Assembly: GCA_019925095.2 (NCBI GenBank)
Contig: CM034392.1
Coordinates: forward strand, 16,277,387-16,341,386
Reading direction: 5' to 3'
Length of the DNA stretch: 64,000 nt
From: Dendrolimus kikuchii
Taxonomy: Eukaryota; Arthropoda; Insecta; Lepidoptera; Lasiocampidae
The translations under genes were made by a program, and so were the position numbers. How positions within the stretch are numbered: position 1 is the stretch's first letter; each line of letters opens with the position of its first letter. Under the pieces are notes generated by a model. That model was not told where the DNA came from. It saw only the letters and a list, made by a program, of their open reading frames with translations, and ran no database searches. Below are positions 22,279 through 33,732 of the stretch, piece by piece.

Positions 22279-22551
22279 TACAGGTAAATTAGCTTCGAGA
22301 CGTTTTTGAGATTATAGTACCTACGTAGTATTTGTATATTTACCGGACTTCTAAAATTTAAATTTCCTTGAAATTTAGTATTAAAAATTATGTTAAATAT
22401 TAATGTTTATTATTTTAATATCGTTTAATATTATTTGTTTTATATTAAGTACCAGCCTATAAAAATATATACAAAGTATTATTTTATTTATTTATGTGCT
22501 GACAGTACACTACTGCTAACGCAAAAACGTCTCGAAGCTAATTTATCTGTA
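22279..22551. mobile_element. MITE with TACAGGTAAATTAGCTTCG ends
   Basis: 273 bp bounded by ~30-bp inverted repeats (22279-22308 and 22522-22551) differing at one or two positions. The interior is AT-rich and non-coding. The superfamily is unknown. Confidence 0.75.
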
Positions 22552-23151
22552 CACCTAGTGATTTTGATGAATAACGGTTGTAGTTGAAATACGTAGACAG
22601 ATAACATTTTATGGCTGAGTTATAACATTTTATGGCTGTTCCCTTTTTCACAATGATCACGGGACGCTAATAAACATAATTTACATGAAGTAATCGTGTT
22701 ATTTACATAAAAATAGTCCATTTTAACTTTCCATTTCAAAAATACATTATTATTATGTATGAAAAGCTAAAATTATGTGATGGAACATTCGCGTCTAACA
22801 CCCGTATCGGCGTTGGAAACGCATCGATGTAACGCAGTGATATTGCATATATTAAAATGTAATAAACGATAATTAATTTCTACACTAAGTGATGAATTAT
22901 GCTTCGGCAATTCCTCAGCCGTTACGTGGGTGATAACCCGGTTAGCAGCCGAACATAGCTATTACTCTGCCTAGTCATGCGTGTGATGCAGGCTGACAAC
23001 AAAATAAATGGAGAACCATTGGCCAAGGGGCTCTTTCCAGTCCTATTTATCGGGCTATATCCCTTCAAACTATCATATATGATTTTAATTTCAAATATAC
23101 GGAGTGATTTAAATATCAAATGTAATTAAATAACAAACTACGTAAAGATGA

Positions 23152-23519
23152 TCCCTCACTGCGAGCATACGCCAGTAATGTGACGTTACTAATCCGAGCA
23201 TTATATCAGTGACGGAGGAGAACCAAGCATTACAGTGTTAAACTGTAATGTTACAGATCCGAGCGTTACATCGATGAGGAAGGAGAACCAAGCATTACAG
23301 TGCGCAACCTGTAATGATACAATCTGTAATATTTTGATACAACTACAACACAAGGACCGGCTCGTCTGAGATTGTTGAATCAACTGAATTTTACCAAAAT
23401 CGAATCATAAATGTTTCGTTATAGGCGAATGCTCGTCAGTCAGGGAGGAAGTACTTTAACGTAATGCTCAAAATCGAATCATAAGTGTTACATTACAGGC
23501 GAATGCTCGCGGTGAGGGA
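23152..23519. mobile_element. MITE with TCCCTCACTGCGAGCAT ends and internal repeats
   Basis: Termini 23152-23185 and 23487-23519 are inverted copies with few mismatches. The left half holds two ~65-bp tandem units (GAGAACCAAGCATTACAGTG in each). The right half holds two units beginning AAAATCGAATCATAA and ending GGCGAATGCTCG. AGCATTACAG / CTGTAATG words recur throughout in both orientations. Non-coding. Confidence 0.65.
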
Positions 23520-23539
23520 GCACCTAAAAAATGTGCGGA

Positions 23540-23610
23540 ATACGACTACGTCTTAGATACTTGGAAGAAATGCTTTTAGTGGTAAGATCACCGAATGTTT
23601 TTTTTTACTA
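23540..23610 (+). repeat. LINE family C 3' UTR fragment
   Basis: GGAAGAAATGCTTTTAGTGG followed by TAAGATCACC matches, after decay, the block at 26755-26790 and, reversed, at 31450-31500 and 50790-50830. It is the 3' end of the CR1/L2-like LINE described there. Confidence 0.5.
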
Positions 23611-23794
23611 AAACTCCAGAAAGTGCTTCACGGTACGTGGCGTTCTTTCATGTCTCATGTGTGCAAGTTGTGGATTCAGCTGCCGTGGTTTAACAGAGTG
23701 CTCTAATATGAGGCTCATGAAAAACTAGTAAGTCGATTTTTAAAATCTCAACGAGGCAAGTAACTCATCAGCTTCCTTGATATTGTGGATTCCA

Positions 23795-23880
23795 TAAACG
23801 ATGGCAACCATTAACCCCTAAGTGGACCATCTGCCAGTTTACTTACCTGCAAACATAAAAGACCATTATTTTAAAAATAG
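23795..23880 (+). repeat. SINE-like family, old 3' fragment
   Basis: CGATGGCAACCATTAACCCC followed by GTGGACCATCTGCCAG is a decayed version of the 3' third of the ~310 bp SINE-like family. A similar decayed piece is at 25825-25890. Confidence 0.4.
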
Positions 23881-23904
23881 ATTATCCTAATAATAATAAT
23901 AATT

Positions 23905-24120
23905 TCCTCACGGCTACGCCGTGGGTCAAACTCTAGGGAGTAGCTCTATTTTACCTACATAAAAACTTAATTAGGTTTTTTTTTATATTATAAGCTTTCA
24001 GTGAAAAATTACCTAACTGATAGTAAAAACGGATTCAAAAATCCGTTCCGTGGTTTAGGAGGAGTTAGCGGATATACAGACTGACGTGGAAAGCGACTTT
24101 CTTTTATACTATGTAAAGAT
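23905..24120 (-). repeat. Helitron-like repeat, family F
   Basis: Minus strand: TTTACATAGTATAAAAGAAA, then GTCGCTTTCCACGTC, CCTAATTAAGTTTTTATGTA, GAGCTACTCCCTAGAG and a short GC hairpin ACGGCGTAGCCGTG at the 3' side. The layout resembles common non-autonomous Helitrons of Lepidoptera. The plus-strand relative is at 20640-20800. Confidence 0.45.
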
Positions 24121-25175
24121 ATAATTGCAGTATGTTTAAAAAACTAGACAGTACACAATTAATCACTTAAAAAGTAATCCAATTGAAGAAAGTTTAATGA
24201 GACTACTTCTGACAATAGACAATTAAGTATTTATAAATTTCATTCCGAAAAAATACAGTTTTTATAAAAGTCTTAATAACTGGTATAAATTCAATTCCAG
24301 TTTTTAATTAATGGACAGACGGCTACGAGAACGAGAATCTTACAATTAAGTATCGGTTTGGGTTTATTTTTCAAAATATCCGTTTACAAACGAGCTACAA
24401 AAGGATACGCCGTATAATTGAAGTTGAGAAGTTACAATTTGAAACAAAATATCGCTTCATCTTTTTTCAAATACAACTTCGTATGGCCTATGCATATAGC
24501 CGATATAAAAAAAAATACTTTCAAGTAGGTTAAAAATATAACCAAGTTGAAGAAAAATATTATTTTAATCTAGTATCTATTGAATTTTAATTTAGAAGCT
24601 TTATTCCAACGAAAATTCTTGTCTTAGAACCTTTTAACACAAACTTAATAAAGACGTGCAGAAAGATCAAACCTTAAACTTCCACAGTGTAACGCTACAA
24701 AAGGTAAACAAAAAACTTTATTGACGTAGCAATATCCAATATCCGTAAGTATCAAGATATGGAAGATGAAAAATGAATATCGTTCAAGTAAAGATGAAAC
24801 GATAAAGTTTATTATTATATTGTAGACTGCTTTATAAATTTTTCAGCCAGTTATAATAATGAATTAGTATCAACGAAGCCAAATACTAAAACCGACCAAA
24901 AGCGTGATTTTTCGTAGTAGAGCCCTGCTGGGATCAATATCGTGATAACAGTTCGCTCTCACAAAATATCGGCAGGAAATTATTAGCCTTTAGCTAACTT
25001 CGTACTGGTACCGCCATGTAAACCTCCTTTAGACCTATTCAAACTTTCTTCTAACATATTTAAATTCTCTTTTCAAATCTGACGACGCGTTCTCCTTTAG
25101 CACGCACGTCAGTCTTTCATTATCATGTCATCAATTAAATTAATTAAATCGCAACGCTTTGTAAATAACATATCA
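24121..25175. other. No gene seen
   Basis: AT-rich sequence without supported features. Confidence 0.4.
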
Positions 25176-25300
25176 TAACATAACACATGTTACATAACAC
25201 AACAACATTAAATTTTAACTCATATGTATGACCTTCAAAGTGTTCTCCAGTGGAACTTATTTTGAATAAAAACTTTTTAATTTGAATTTGAACATATTAT
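25176..25300 (+). repeat. LINE 3' tail fragment
   Basis: CTTCAAAGTGTTCTCCAGTG then GAACTTATTTTGAATAAAAA is the plus-strand version of the tail found reversed at 2735-2850 and 33270-33440. Confidence 0.45.
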
Positions 25301-26110
25301 ATCGCGCCTACAACACACCATAAATGTGTATATTATGTAAATACCTCGATCCGCACCGCAAGTATAAAATATAATAAACATTTACAATATAAAATAAAAA
25401 TAAATACATATACAAAATAAAAGACATTATAAAACACCTTTCGCCATTAAAATAAATATGTATGCAAGATAAAGAAACTAACAAATCAACTGAAGTGAAG
25501 CAGAAGTGAAAGTGAGGAGCAACTATATTTCATGCCCATTAATCAGCTACGTGCGTGCTCCATCTCGCATTCCCACCAAAATCGCCCAAAGCTTCCTTTT
25601 CTACAAAATTGACATAGTCCATTGTTGTTATGAAATCCAGCGCCGCCGCAACACGTACAGTAAGTGAAAGTTCCTTTGGCACACTTTCCCCTCTCTCTAT
25701 CTCATTTCCTTTATTATGTCATCCCGACTATTTCATTCCCTGTATCCTGTCCCTCCTTTTCCACCGCCTCTATCCCCTCTTAAAGACTGGCATCATGTTT
25801 ACATTACCTCTGATGCTGCAATCCTCTATAGGCGACTGTAACCACGTTTTGGTTTGTGGGCCGCTTGCCTGTTTACCTCCATCAGCCAACAAAAAAGTGC
25901 GTTTAGGACACATGACACAGATAGATGAAATTACATCACGAAATTATTGTTTTTATTTAGCTATAAACCCCTAAAAAGGCAAACAAATGTTATTGATATT
26001 AGAATCTTATTCTTTTTATGTACACAATGCTTATTGTGTTTAATTAATAGCTTACATTTTAAACCATTAATGGGGATCGTTTAAATGCGAGTGCTGAGTT
26101 TAAAACAAGG
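25301..26110. other. No convincing gene
   Basis: A 114-codon frame at 25630-25974 is rich in Ser, Pro and Leu and overlaps a decayed SINE scrap (25825-25890), so I do not accept it as a gene. Confidence 0.35.
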
Positions 26111-26216
26111 CTACATTGACTTTATTAAAAGTACACCACATATTTATTTATATCTTTAGTCTGTTTGGCTGTGGTATACGGGATAAATATAGAATTATGA
26201 TCGTAATTCTAACAGT

Positions 26217-26255
26217 ATCAGCCCATAAACGTCTCACTACTGCAAAAAGGATAAT
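26217..26255 (+). repeat. tRNA-SINE fragment
   Basis: CAGCCCATAAACGTCTCACT resembles the end block of the SINE at 32205-32487 (CAGCCCATAAATATCCCACT). Only this short part remains. Confidence 0.45.
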
Positions 26256-26308
26256 ATGTTTACCGAATGCGGTATTGGTGTCATATAAACTATACATTGG
26301 TGGTCTTA

Positions 26309-26442
26309 TGCCCGGTTCCTATATCTTACTATTCATTCATTTGCCTTACCATCGGTTGAATTTTGACATTGCTTGTGTAGAGCTTATGTCAAATTTTAAC
26401 CGATGTAAGGCGAATGAAAGATTGCTAAGATATAGGAACGGG
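26309..26442. mobile_element. Foldback MITE, ~60-bp hairpin arms
   Basis: Arms 26309-26370 and 26382-26442 are inverted copies at most positions; each contains TTCCTATATCTTA and CATCGGTT. The loop is only about 11 nt, so the transcript would fold into one long hairpin. A 146-codon frame crosses it by chance. Confidence 0.8.
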
Positions 26443-26744
26443 CCCACTGTGACTGCCGTCAAAAATAGCCTAAAGGGTTTACATTCTCTGCCAGAATTAA
26501 CAGACATCATAACTGGGTTTTTGAATATATATTTTTTTATTGATGCAAAAACCTAAAGCACGTTTCGTTACTGAACCACCTTGATATGTTTTATATACTA
26601 TTAATTTATAATGCGAATGTAATGCAAATGGCAAAGTGCTAGAGGAAATGTAATTATTTCTTTTCGATACTAATATGTATTTTGTATACTAAATTAGACT
26701 ATCTAAAGACTATCTAAAATAGACTATATTTTTTTCTAATCCAT

Positions 26745-26815
26745 TCCAAGGTTGTCTGGAAGAAATTGCTTTTAGTGATAAGACCGCCTATTGTGTTCTG
26801 TATCTAAACTTCTTG
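26745..26815 (+). repeat. LINE family C 3' UTR fragment
   Basis: GTCTGGAAGAAATTGC then TTTTAGTGATAAGACCGCC matches the reversed block at 31450-31500. A second short scrap of this LINE's 3' end. Confidence 0.55.
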
Positions 26816-27690
26816 AACTGTATCTTAATGTTATGCAATAAAGTATATTCTATTATATTCGACATATAATCAGCTACAACTTAAGCTTTACTTTAATATT
26901 AGTTCGAAGTTGGTGAAATACTATGATTATATTTTATTCCTTAACCTGAGAAATATCGTTCAATAGTAAAAAACAATGTATTTTACAACGTGTGTTACTC
27001 TATTTTATGTTCATAACGCAATTTCTATCAAATGACCGGAAATCTTATGGGTGTTCATAAACTGAGGTGTCTGCAACAAATGTATTTTATGACATGACTT
27101 TTATTAAGTTAAATGTATGGCTTCAGCAAACATAATAACTGATACTAAAACTAGTAGGTCAAATGTAATAAATCTTGGTTAACCATGAAGGGCTGCGACT
27201 GCAGCATAAATTTTATTTCAATTCTCTAGTTTGTGTCTCACTAATTCTGTTTCTGTCGTTATTTTTTTTAGTTATAATCAGATCGCGCAGTTTTGAATGT
27301 GTTATACTCAAATGTCATATTGCAAAACCTTGTAACGTCGGTATGTTATCTCGTTTGTCAGTCCATCAATTTGTATACATATACCATTGTCATTATATTT
27401 GGAAACTATGACGCTACATAAATGAAAATTCAATATTGAAACAAAACATCGCACGTGCTTTGCCGGTTTCTATGACAAGATTGGTAGATAAATAAATCTG
27501 TATTATTCATCACGAGCACTTAAATTAACTTCTAACCAAAAACATTGTAAGATGAACAATGGGTTGCCTTATTACTTAAAACAATCTCTTTTAGCCTTAT
27601 TTTAATCCTGTAAAGTTAGTTTCCAATTGAAATCTATATATATTCTTCTTTTTCTATTATCGTACATTTTGTTAATTATACGTATTTAGG
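26816..27690. other. No gene seen
   Basis: AT-rich with chance frames only. Confidence 0.35.
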
Positions 27691-27834
27691 CTCATTGAGA
27701 CTCAAAAATTTTCTTCTGACAAAATTTCAAAATGTTACTAGAAAACATCTCGGTATGAAGTGAAACTATCTGTCCTATAGTTTTTATGTAATGATTCGTC
27801 TGAATATAGATAATGATTTGGGTATATTTTTCAA

Positions 27835-28060
27835 CTTTCATTAGCTTCTCTAATAGCGAGAGGAAGTAAATTACGTAGACGGGCAGCCTGAATGGTAAAG
27901 ATCTAGTTGGCCAAAAAAGAGGTACGATGGGTGTACGACTACTATAGAGAGAAATGATTATGAGGTGGCAAACCATGAAATTTAAAGCTTCCTTGAGGTA
28001 AGGCGAAGAGCGAGGATTAACGAGGATATTATAAACAAGAGACAGCAAACAAACATTCCT
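27835..28060 (-). pseudogene. LINE family C ORF2 C-terminus, degenerate copy
   Basis: The minus strand retains YNILVNPRSSPYLKEAL and, in other frames, a tryptophan-leucine-proline region, matching the tail at 31732-32020 block by block (GAGGATATTATAAACAAGAG versus ATAGTATATTATAAATGAGA). Frameshifts are frequent. It is an old insertion of the same CR1/L2-like LINE. Confidence 0.55.
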
Positions 28061-28730
28061 ACCAAATCTACGAAACTGAGATACAACACGGTGTATTTGG
28101 CAGATATTTACTCAGGCTTAATATGAACACTATGAAAGTTTTGAAGACGTTCTAGCTTATTTAATAGTAATTGTTTTATGCTATGTCTAGATTCCTGGGG
28201 TCATAATAATGAAATAAGACTGAATGCATTTAGCTTCAGCGGCTGTCGGTAGAGTTTTGTATCTTCTAAGTAAAACAGATGACGCAGAGTCTTCGGCTAA
28301 TATCCTAGGGTATTAATTATCTTAATAATTTAATGTAGGTTATTTTTTCTATCTCAATGAGTAGCTAAGTAAGTAGTGTTATACCTATTATAATAAGTCA
28401 TTATTCTGCCAAATACACTCGTATCCATATTTCTAATGGAGATAAAGAACATTCTTACATATAAATACATTCAGATCAGATTCATAGAATAATACGGCTA
28501 TGCGTATTTTAAGTTTTAAAGACAAATTCATAACCAGATGAAATTTTCATTCTGCGACGTCAAGTTGTTGAAAGATTCAACTGTATGAATTTTTATTCAA
28601 ACATATTTTAGAGTTCCTGAATCTTTCTGCTTCTAGATTTAATAGAATTATTCAAGCCACGCTACAAAAATGTTGCAAGTAGAATATTAAATTCGAATTT
28701 ATGAATCTGCTTACATAGTATTTTATATAA

Positions 28731-28890
28731 AGACTAGGATATGCCGCGACTTCGGCCACGCTTGACAGGTGACGTAGATTACAATCATTTTGCTAGTATT
28801 TAAATTAAAAAGTATTTTCAGCAGGGCAACGGATTTTTTTCAGTATGAAAATACATGAATTCTGAATATTCCCGCAAAAAACCCGTACAT
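28731..28890 (-). repeat. Helitron-like 3' end, family G
   Basis: Minus strand ends GAAGTCGCGGCATATCCTAG then T, identical in layout to the 3' end at 58995-59031. It is probably a truncated non-autonomous Helitron; the GTCGCGGC-type hairpin just before CTAG fits that class. Confidence 0.45.
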
Positions 28891-29345
28891 TATATATGAA
28901 AATTTTATAAAAAAAAATTTAATATCAATCGACCCTGTTTACTGATCAAAAACTTCAATAGAGCCATAACCATCGTTGGAGTATTGAAAGTATCAGAAAT
29001 CACAAAAATCTATTCCTATACATCATTTAAGAAGTCCAACGTGCTTTTTTACTTATCAAATATTTTTGTTGACTGAATAAATAGATGAAATTGGATAAAA
29101 AATTGGAAATGTGATTTTTTTACAATTTTTAACATATGAACATAGGTTTTATTAATAAAAAAGGTCAGTTGGACTTCTTAAAAGATGTACGAGAAAAGAT
29201 TTTTGCGATTTCTGGCTCTTTTAACACTCCAACGACGGTTGGTCCGAAAACTTGAAAGTTTTTAAAGGTGATATGACTGAGTGTCCCGTACCTAGTTGTG
29301 AAGTGAATACGGAAGAACAGTAAGTGCAGCTACACACCTGTGGAA
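28891..29345. mobile_element. Degenerate copy of the 6.4-9.5 kb foldback element
   Basis: Contains AATATCAATCGACCCTGTTT, CTGATCAAAAACTTC, AACCATCGTTGGAGT and, in inverted order near 29180-29325, TTCTTAAAAGATGTACGAGA and CAGTAAGTGCAGCTACAC. These blocks are in the foldback arms at 6410-6680 and 6870-6960. The interior is reduced and the ends are unclear. Confidence 0.55.
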
Positions 29346-29889
29346 CGTACCGCACTGAAAGTTCGGCTAAATACACACGCTATGTTTTTTAAGGTACCTA
29401 TGACACATCAGCCGCCGAGTTCAGATTAGTGCCGATCTTTCAGTCGCCGAAATTTCCGCACGGTATTTTCCGCAATTGTGTCGCTAGGCTTGCACTAAGA
29501 CGAAAATTATATAAGTGGGTTTTTTCAAAAATAAAACCCTTATACAATTGCCATGTCTGGGTGTCCGTCTGTCTATGATATTCATTTAGTATTTTTTCTT
29601 GGATACTACTGGATCTACACGGATGACATTTGACAAGAGGTTGTAGTCTATTTAGCGCTACAAAGCAATTGCAAAAAAGCAAAGATTTGGGGTGATTGTC
29701 ACACATGTAACTAAAGGTTGAAACTAACCAAAGGTATCGCTAGTCAGATATTTAAAAAACAATAGTGTTTCTTTTTGACTTTTTAACGAATTTCATATTT
29801 GGGGAGATATTAGCTCCGAAAGTCGTAAAAAATGAGTTCCCTGCCGTTGGAGAATCGCGTCACTACTGATATAAAAAACAAGTGGCCGT
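29346..29889. other. No gene seen
   Basis: AT-rich. The stretch ATGTCTGGGTGTCCGTCTGT near 29550 resembles the interior of common lepidopteran repeats, but no ends are visible. Confidence 0.35.
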
Positions 29890-30447
29890 GTGGGAGTCGC
29901 ATTTAAAGGGTTTGTGTCGCGGAATCATGCCTACAAAAGACTGAAAATATTGTCTTTTTTACTATCTATATCACGTGAAAAATCCTATGTATATATATTA
30001 TTAGTTAGAGTCAATAAACTGATGAAACGTGAAGCCAAAGTTCATGTGGGCAAAGACCGGAGGAGGCTTTATTCTTTTAATAAAGACAATATAATCACTT
30101 CGAAACTTATGAAGATTGTTTTCTTTGGAGTAGGCGTACAATCTGTTATTATTATTGCTTTAGATAATGAGCTTAATGAAGAGGTGTTTCGTTTTTATGA
30201 GATACATGTAGGTATCTACCTACTATATAAACATTCCGTACAGGTTCACTTGCATAAACTTCAAATCGGTGTCCCACGGAGATATCGTTTAAGAGCTCCT
30301 TATTTCTGCTTACACAGTAACCGATGTTTATTGCAGAGCTGTCAAAAATACAGCTATTACCATGGAACAAATGATAATTTGAGAATCAGTGTATTAAACT
30401 TCGCTGGCCTAAACTTACATTCAAAGTGTGTATTGCGTACAACCTAG
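29890..30447 (+). other. Unexplained 185-codon open frame
   Basis: Longest open frame in the window not explained by a recognised element. The predicted protein is basic and Leu/Tyr/Lys-rich, with no motif, signal peptide or repeat I can recognise, and no promoter or splice context is evident. A frame of this length can occur by chance in 64 kb, so I do not call it a gene. Confidence 0.15.
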
Positions 30448-30734
30448 CCCATTCTTTGGAATAATATGTGTCCTACGTTCACTTCCTTTATAGACCATGC
30501 ATACCTATGTAACAAGTTTTATGATAATAGGAGAGCGGACAGTTAAATTCACTGAGATACTTTTATAAACTTACAGAACGTCGCAGCCTCGTCGATTTGG
30601 TACGAGCGTGCCTATTTATGACGTCATAAGTAGAGTCAGACAGCGCATTAATTATTATTTCAAAATGAGTTAAAATCATTTACCTATATATTTATGTTTA
30701 AAAGTTAGATTATTAGATATTATTTTAATGCCTG

Positions 30735-31098
30735 TTCACGCTTGACTTGAAATTGCCGCGGGATTTCCGGGACATAAAGTACCGCAGCTATAGTTTCAGT
30801 GAAAACTATGTCGGAATAAATTAATTTTTATGCATCCGAACAATCACAAATCGCTCCCGGGAATATTCCCGCAGGAATCCCGAGATAAAAAGTATCACAC
30901 GTTTTATTACATACAATTTGCTATCGATCACTGATGAAAATCACATTGGAATTATTTTTGTTTATTAATCTGGCCATTTTAAACTATTCCAAGAAAAATT
31001 CCCGCGATAAAAAAACGCAGATTTTCAGTCGGAGAATTTGCTGTCGATAAACGAAAACCGCATCGAAATCCCGCACAAACAGACAGAATTTTACTATA
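30735..31098 (-). repeat. Helitron-like repeat, family G, interrupted
   Basis: Repeated CCCGCGGGAATT / CCCGGGAAT blocks read in reverse (GCCGCGGGATTTCCGGG, CGCTCCCGGGAATATTCCC, AATTCCCGCGATAAA), matching the interior of the copies at 40524, 49842 and 58510. It is cut at 31098, next to the LINE at 31111-31349 and its target duplication. Confidence 0.55.
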
Positions 31099-31110
31099 TT
31101 ATAGATATTA
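31099..31110. repeat. 12-bp target duplication (LINE at 31111)
   Basis: TTATAGATATTA occurs here and at 31350-31361, flanking the LINE tail. Confidence 0.8.
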
Positions 31111-31349
31111 TATTGGTCACGTGGAACGGATGAAAGAGGATCGAAGCGTGAAAAGGGCCTATTTGGGACCGTCGGATGGACGACGTCCGGTCGGTCGCCC
31201 CAAGTTCCGGTGGAGAGACAGAGTGGAGGCGGACTTGTGTGAGCTTCAAGCCCTTCACTGGCAAGAAATCGCACAGGACAGAAACAGGTTGGCGTGTTCT
31301 CGTTTCGGGGGCTAAGACACATTTTAGGTCGCTGAGCCAACGGAGTTAG
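31111..31349 (+). pseudogene. RTE-like LINE 3' end, family B, copy 2
   Basis: A 239-bp 5'-truncated insertion whose frame opens IGHVERMKEDRSVKRAYLG, continues GRRPVGRPKFRWRDRVEADL, then loses frame near 31300 before reaching the family's end, GTCGCTGAGCCAACGGAGTT. It matches the minus copy at 11730-12011 and has exact 12-bp flanking duplications. It encodes only the last ~65 residues of an RT protein. Confidence 0.85.
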
Positions 31350-31361
31350 TTATAGATATTA
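31350..31361. repeat. 12-bp target duplication, partner
   Basis: Exact partner of 31099-31110. Confidence 0.8.
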
Positions 31362-31371
31362 GAATTTATAT

Positions 31372-32045
31372 AGATAGGTAACACTTTATTGCTCACCAAA
31401 ATAAACAAATACAAAAACATAATGTATAATTACAATACTTCTTGGCAAAACAACCGGCGACCTTATCGCTAAAAGCGATCACTTCCAGGCAACCTAGCTT
31501 AAAAGAAATTCTTAACTAATCTGGCGATGTAGGTGAAGCAGAAAAAAGATAGGACTGTACAATCTAAATATACATACTTATACTAATTTATAAATTTAAT
31601 ACATATATAAAAAATATAATAGTAATATATATACGTATATACAAAATAATCTAAATAAATATATTTGTTAACATTATATGTGACAAGCATTTTATATAGT
31701 ACAATAGATAAATAAGTAAATGTTTAATATATTAGACATATTTATTTAGAGACAGATAGTACTTTCTAAGTGAGTTCCGAAATGTAGGTAATGTTTTGGC
31801 CTCTCTGACAGTAAGAGGCAACGCATTCCAGAGTTTGACAGCCTGCACTGTGAAAGAGTTATCATAAAAGGATTTAGTGTGTGCAGGTGTCAGGAGTCTA
31901 CGATATGTATCTGTGCGCAAATTGTGAGAAGTGGAGAGGCGAAGGAATTCAAAACGTTCCTTAAGGTAAGGAGGACTATTAGGATTAAATAGTATATTAT
32001 AAATGAGAGTTCGAATGTGAGTATTCGGATTTAGAATGTGAATTT
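31372..32045 (-). pseudogene. LINE family C (CR1/L2-like) 3' end
   Basis: On the minus strand, ORF2's C-terminus lies at about 32020-31732 (YNILFNPNSPPYLKERFEF, then SFTVQAVKLWNALPLTVREA and a final LRKYYLSLNKYV). It is followed by a ~360 nt 3' UTR containing GGAAGTGATCGCTTTTAGCG. The x-x-W-N-x-L-P motif is typical of the end of CR1/L2-type LINE polyproteins. The RT itself is missing (5' truncation). Related copies: 50700-52765 (split), 27835-28060, and UTR scraps at 23540 and 26745. Confidence 0.75.
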
Positions 32046-32204
32046 ATTGTAACGTTTGTCCGCATCCCTATTGGTGCATTCCTTAAAACTGTGAAGATAG
32101 AACCAACGTGTAAAGATCCAATGTCACTTTCAGAATTAGTTACTACTTTTAGTATCGATTTCAATGACACTGGTAATTATTTTTATGAAGTTTAGTTATA
32201 ATAA

Positions 32205-32487
32205 CAAAACAGCCCATAAATATCCCACTGATGGGCTTGGACAATATACCTACCGCTTACCACTTGTTCGGCTTTTTGCAGGACTCACACATCAGTTATC
32301 TCGATGTGCAAGGTTTCGTCACGATGTTTCCCTTCACTGTTCACATGGTAATTCTAACAATATGCACATTATTATTACAGGTCAGAAAACTGCAAAAAGC
32401 GGTACATGCGTTCCGGCCAAGATTCGAACCCGCGGCCTCTGAGTTTGGGACACGTACATTACTCATTACGCTACCACGACTAATAAT
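32205..32487 (-). repeat. tRNA-derived SINE
   Basis: Minus strand starts with GTCGTGGTAGCGTAATGAG (A-box region, about 32483-32465), then GGGTTCGAATCTTGG (B box, about 32430-32416), then a body with GGGAAACATCGTGACGAAAC, and ends at the GTGGGATATTTATGGGCTG block. It is a SINE transcribed by RNA polymerase III from the internal boxes. The body is familiar from many lepidopteran genomes, supporting the organism guess. Confidence 0.8.
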
Positions 32488-33072
32488 TTATTGATGAAAT
32501 TTAGTTACTTATAATAAAAATCATAAACAAAGCACTCGTGAAACTATACCCATAAAAAATAGAAGTTTCTGTTTGTGACTTTAAGATGAATGTCATTTAA
32601 GTGAAAGAGTGACTAATCTTACATGACCAATGTTTTAAATTTTGTCTGAGTGTGTAAATTTGTCTCGTAAAAGTTCCAAAACGGTCCAACTGATTTCAAT
32701 GGATTTAAAAAGTAAAACTAGAATTTTATCTTATATTTGCCTGTATAATGCTACCACGTTTTTCGGACATGAACAAATACCAAGCGGTTTCATTAAATTA
32801 GACGAATACTAAAATCAATAATGAGTCCCATGCGTGGATTAAAACAGTGACGAGTGGTCATAAAACGAATCTAATCACGTAAATTGAAGTTAATAATATA
32901 CTACAGTATCTTTGGTTTTACATTTACCGAATTAAGCAAATTGCTAATACCACTTAAATTTCAATAATCTTATAAATAATCCATGTTTGTATGTTTGTCC
33001 TCTATGCGTTCTCAGATTGTGATGAAACTTTCGTAGTGTTCTGAGGACGTCCGCGAGGATTTCGGGCTTAAA

Positions 33073-33212
<140 letters not shown>

Positions 33213-33269
33213 TTTTAGATTTCATATTCAATTCTTTTTAAATTTTTTTCTTCTTTCTTTTCTTTCTTT

Positions 33270-33440
33270 CTATATTCAAAAGTTTTTATTCAAAATAAGT
33301 TCCACTGATGAACACTTTTTGAAGGTCATACATATAAGTTAAAATTTAATTTTGCTTCCTGTTCTATGTACATCGCTTCGCAACGTGTTTATTGCTGTTA
33401 AGGGGAAGAAGCGATAAGAAACTCCCCAGCAACACATCTA
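33270..33440 (-). repeat. LINE 3' tail fragment
   Basis: AGTTTTTATTCAAAATAAGT then TCCACTGATGAACACTTTTT is the reversed counterpart of the tail at 25230-25290. It continues into CGCTTCGCAACGTG..GAAGAAGCG, a phrase also present in the Penelope-like 3' region (7255-7290). Confidence 0.5.
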
Positions 33441-33469
33441 GCTAAAAATTGTTTTACTTTATAGTGATT

Positions 33470-33732
33470 TCCAGGTGGCTTAGATTCACAAATGGATCCG
33501 ATAAATGAATATATACGTCCATATGCCCGTATGTCCGTCCTTCTGTAAGTGTGTGCTATGTCACTGAACTGCTCCTGCTGCTACGCTGAACCGATTTTGA
33601 TATACGTTTTGTGTGTATTTGAGCGTGTCCCAGCATTATTTAGGTTAACTGTTGGCCCCGATATATGGCTCTGCAATCGGGTTCTAGATTTTTATTTTTA
33701 AGGGGCAGGAAAGGGTCTGTTGGGTACAGCTA
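33470..33732 (+). repeat. Helitron-like repeat, family H, copy 1
   Basis: Contains GATATATGGCTCTGCAATCG then GGTTCTAGA, and ends GTACAGCTAGT at 33722-33732. It shares order and end with 34400-34714 and 54655-54874. Confidence 0.45.

Noticed and set aside
23152..23519. CRISPR-like repeat-spacer array
   Set aside because: The repeats are few, unequal and partly inverted, and lie within inverted termini. The setting is eukaryotic, so a MITE explains them better.
25630..25974. 114-codon frame starting MKSSAAATRTV
   Set aside because: It overlaps a decayed SINE scrap at 25825-25890 and has no recognised domain.
26116..26556. 146-codon plus-strand frame
   Set aside because: It runs across a tRNA-SINE scrap and a foldback MITE, so it is not a host gene.
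32416..32483. tRNA gene on the minus strand
   Set aside because: A and B boxes are present, but the sequence cannot fold as a tRNA with a proper acceptor stem and continues into a SINE body.
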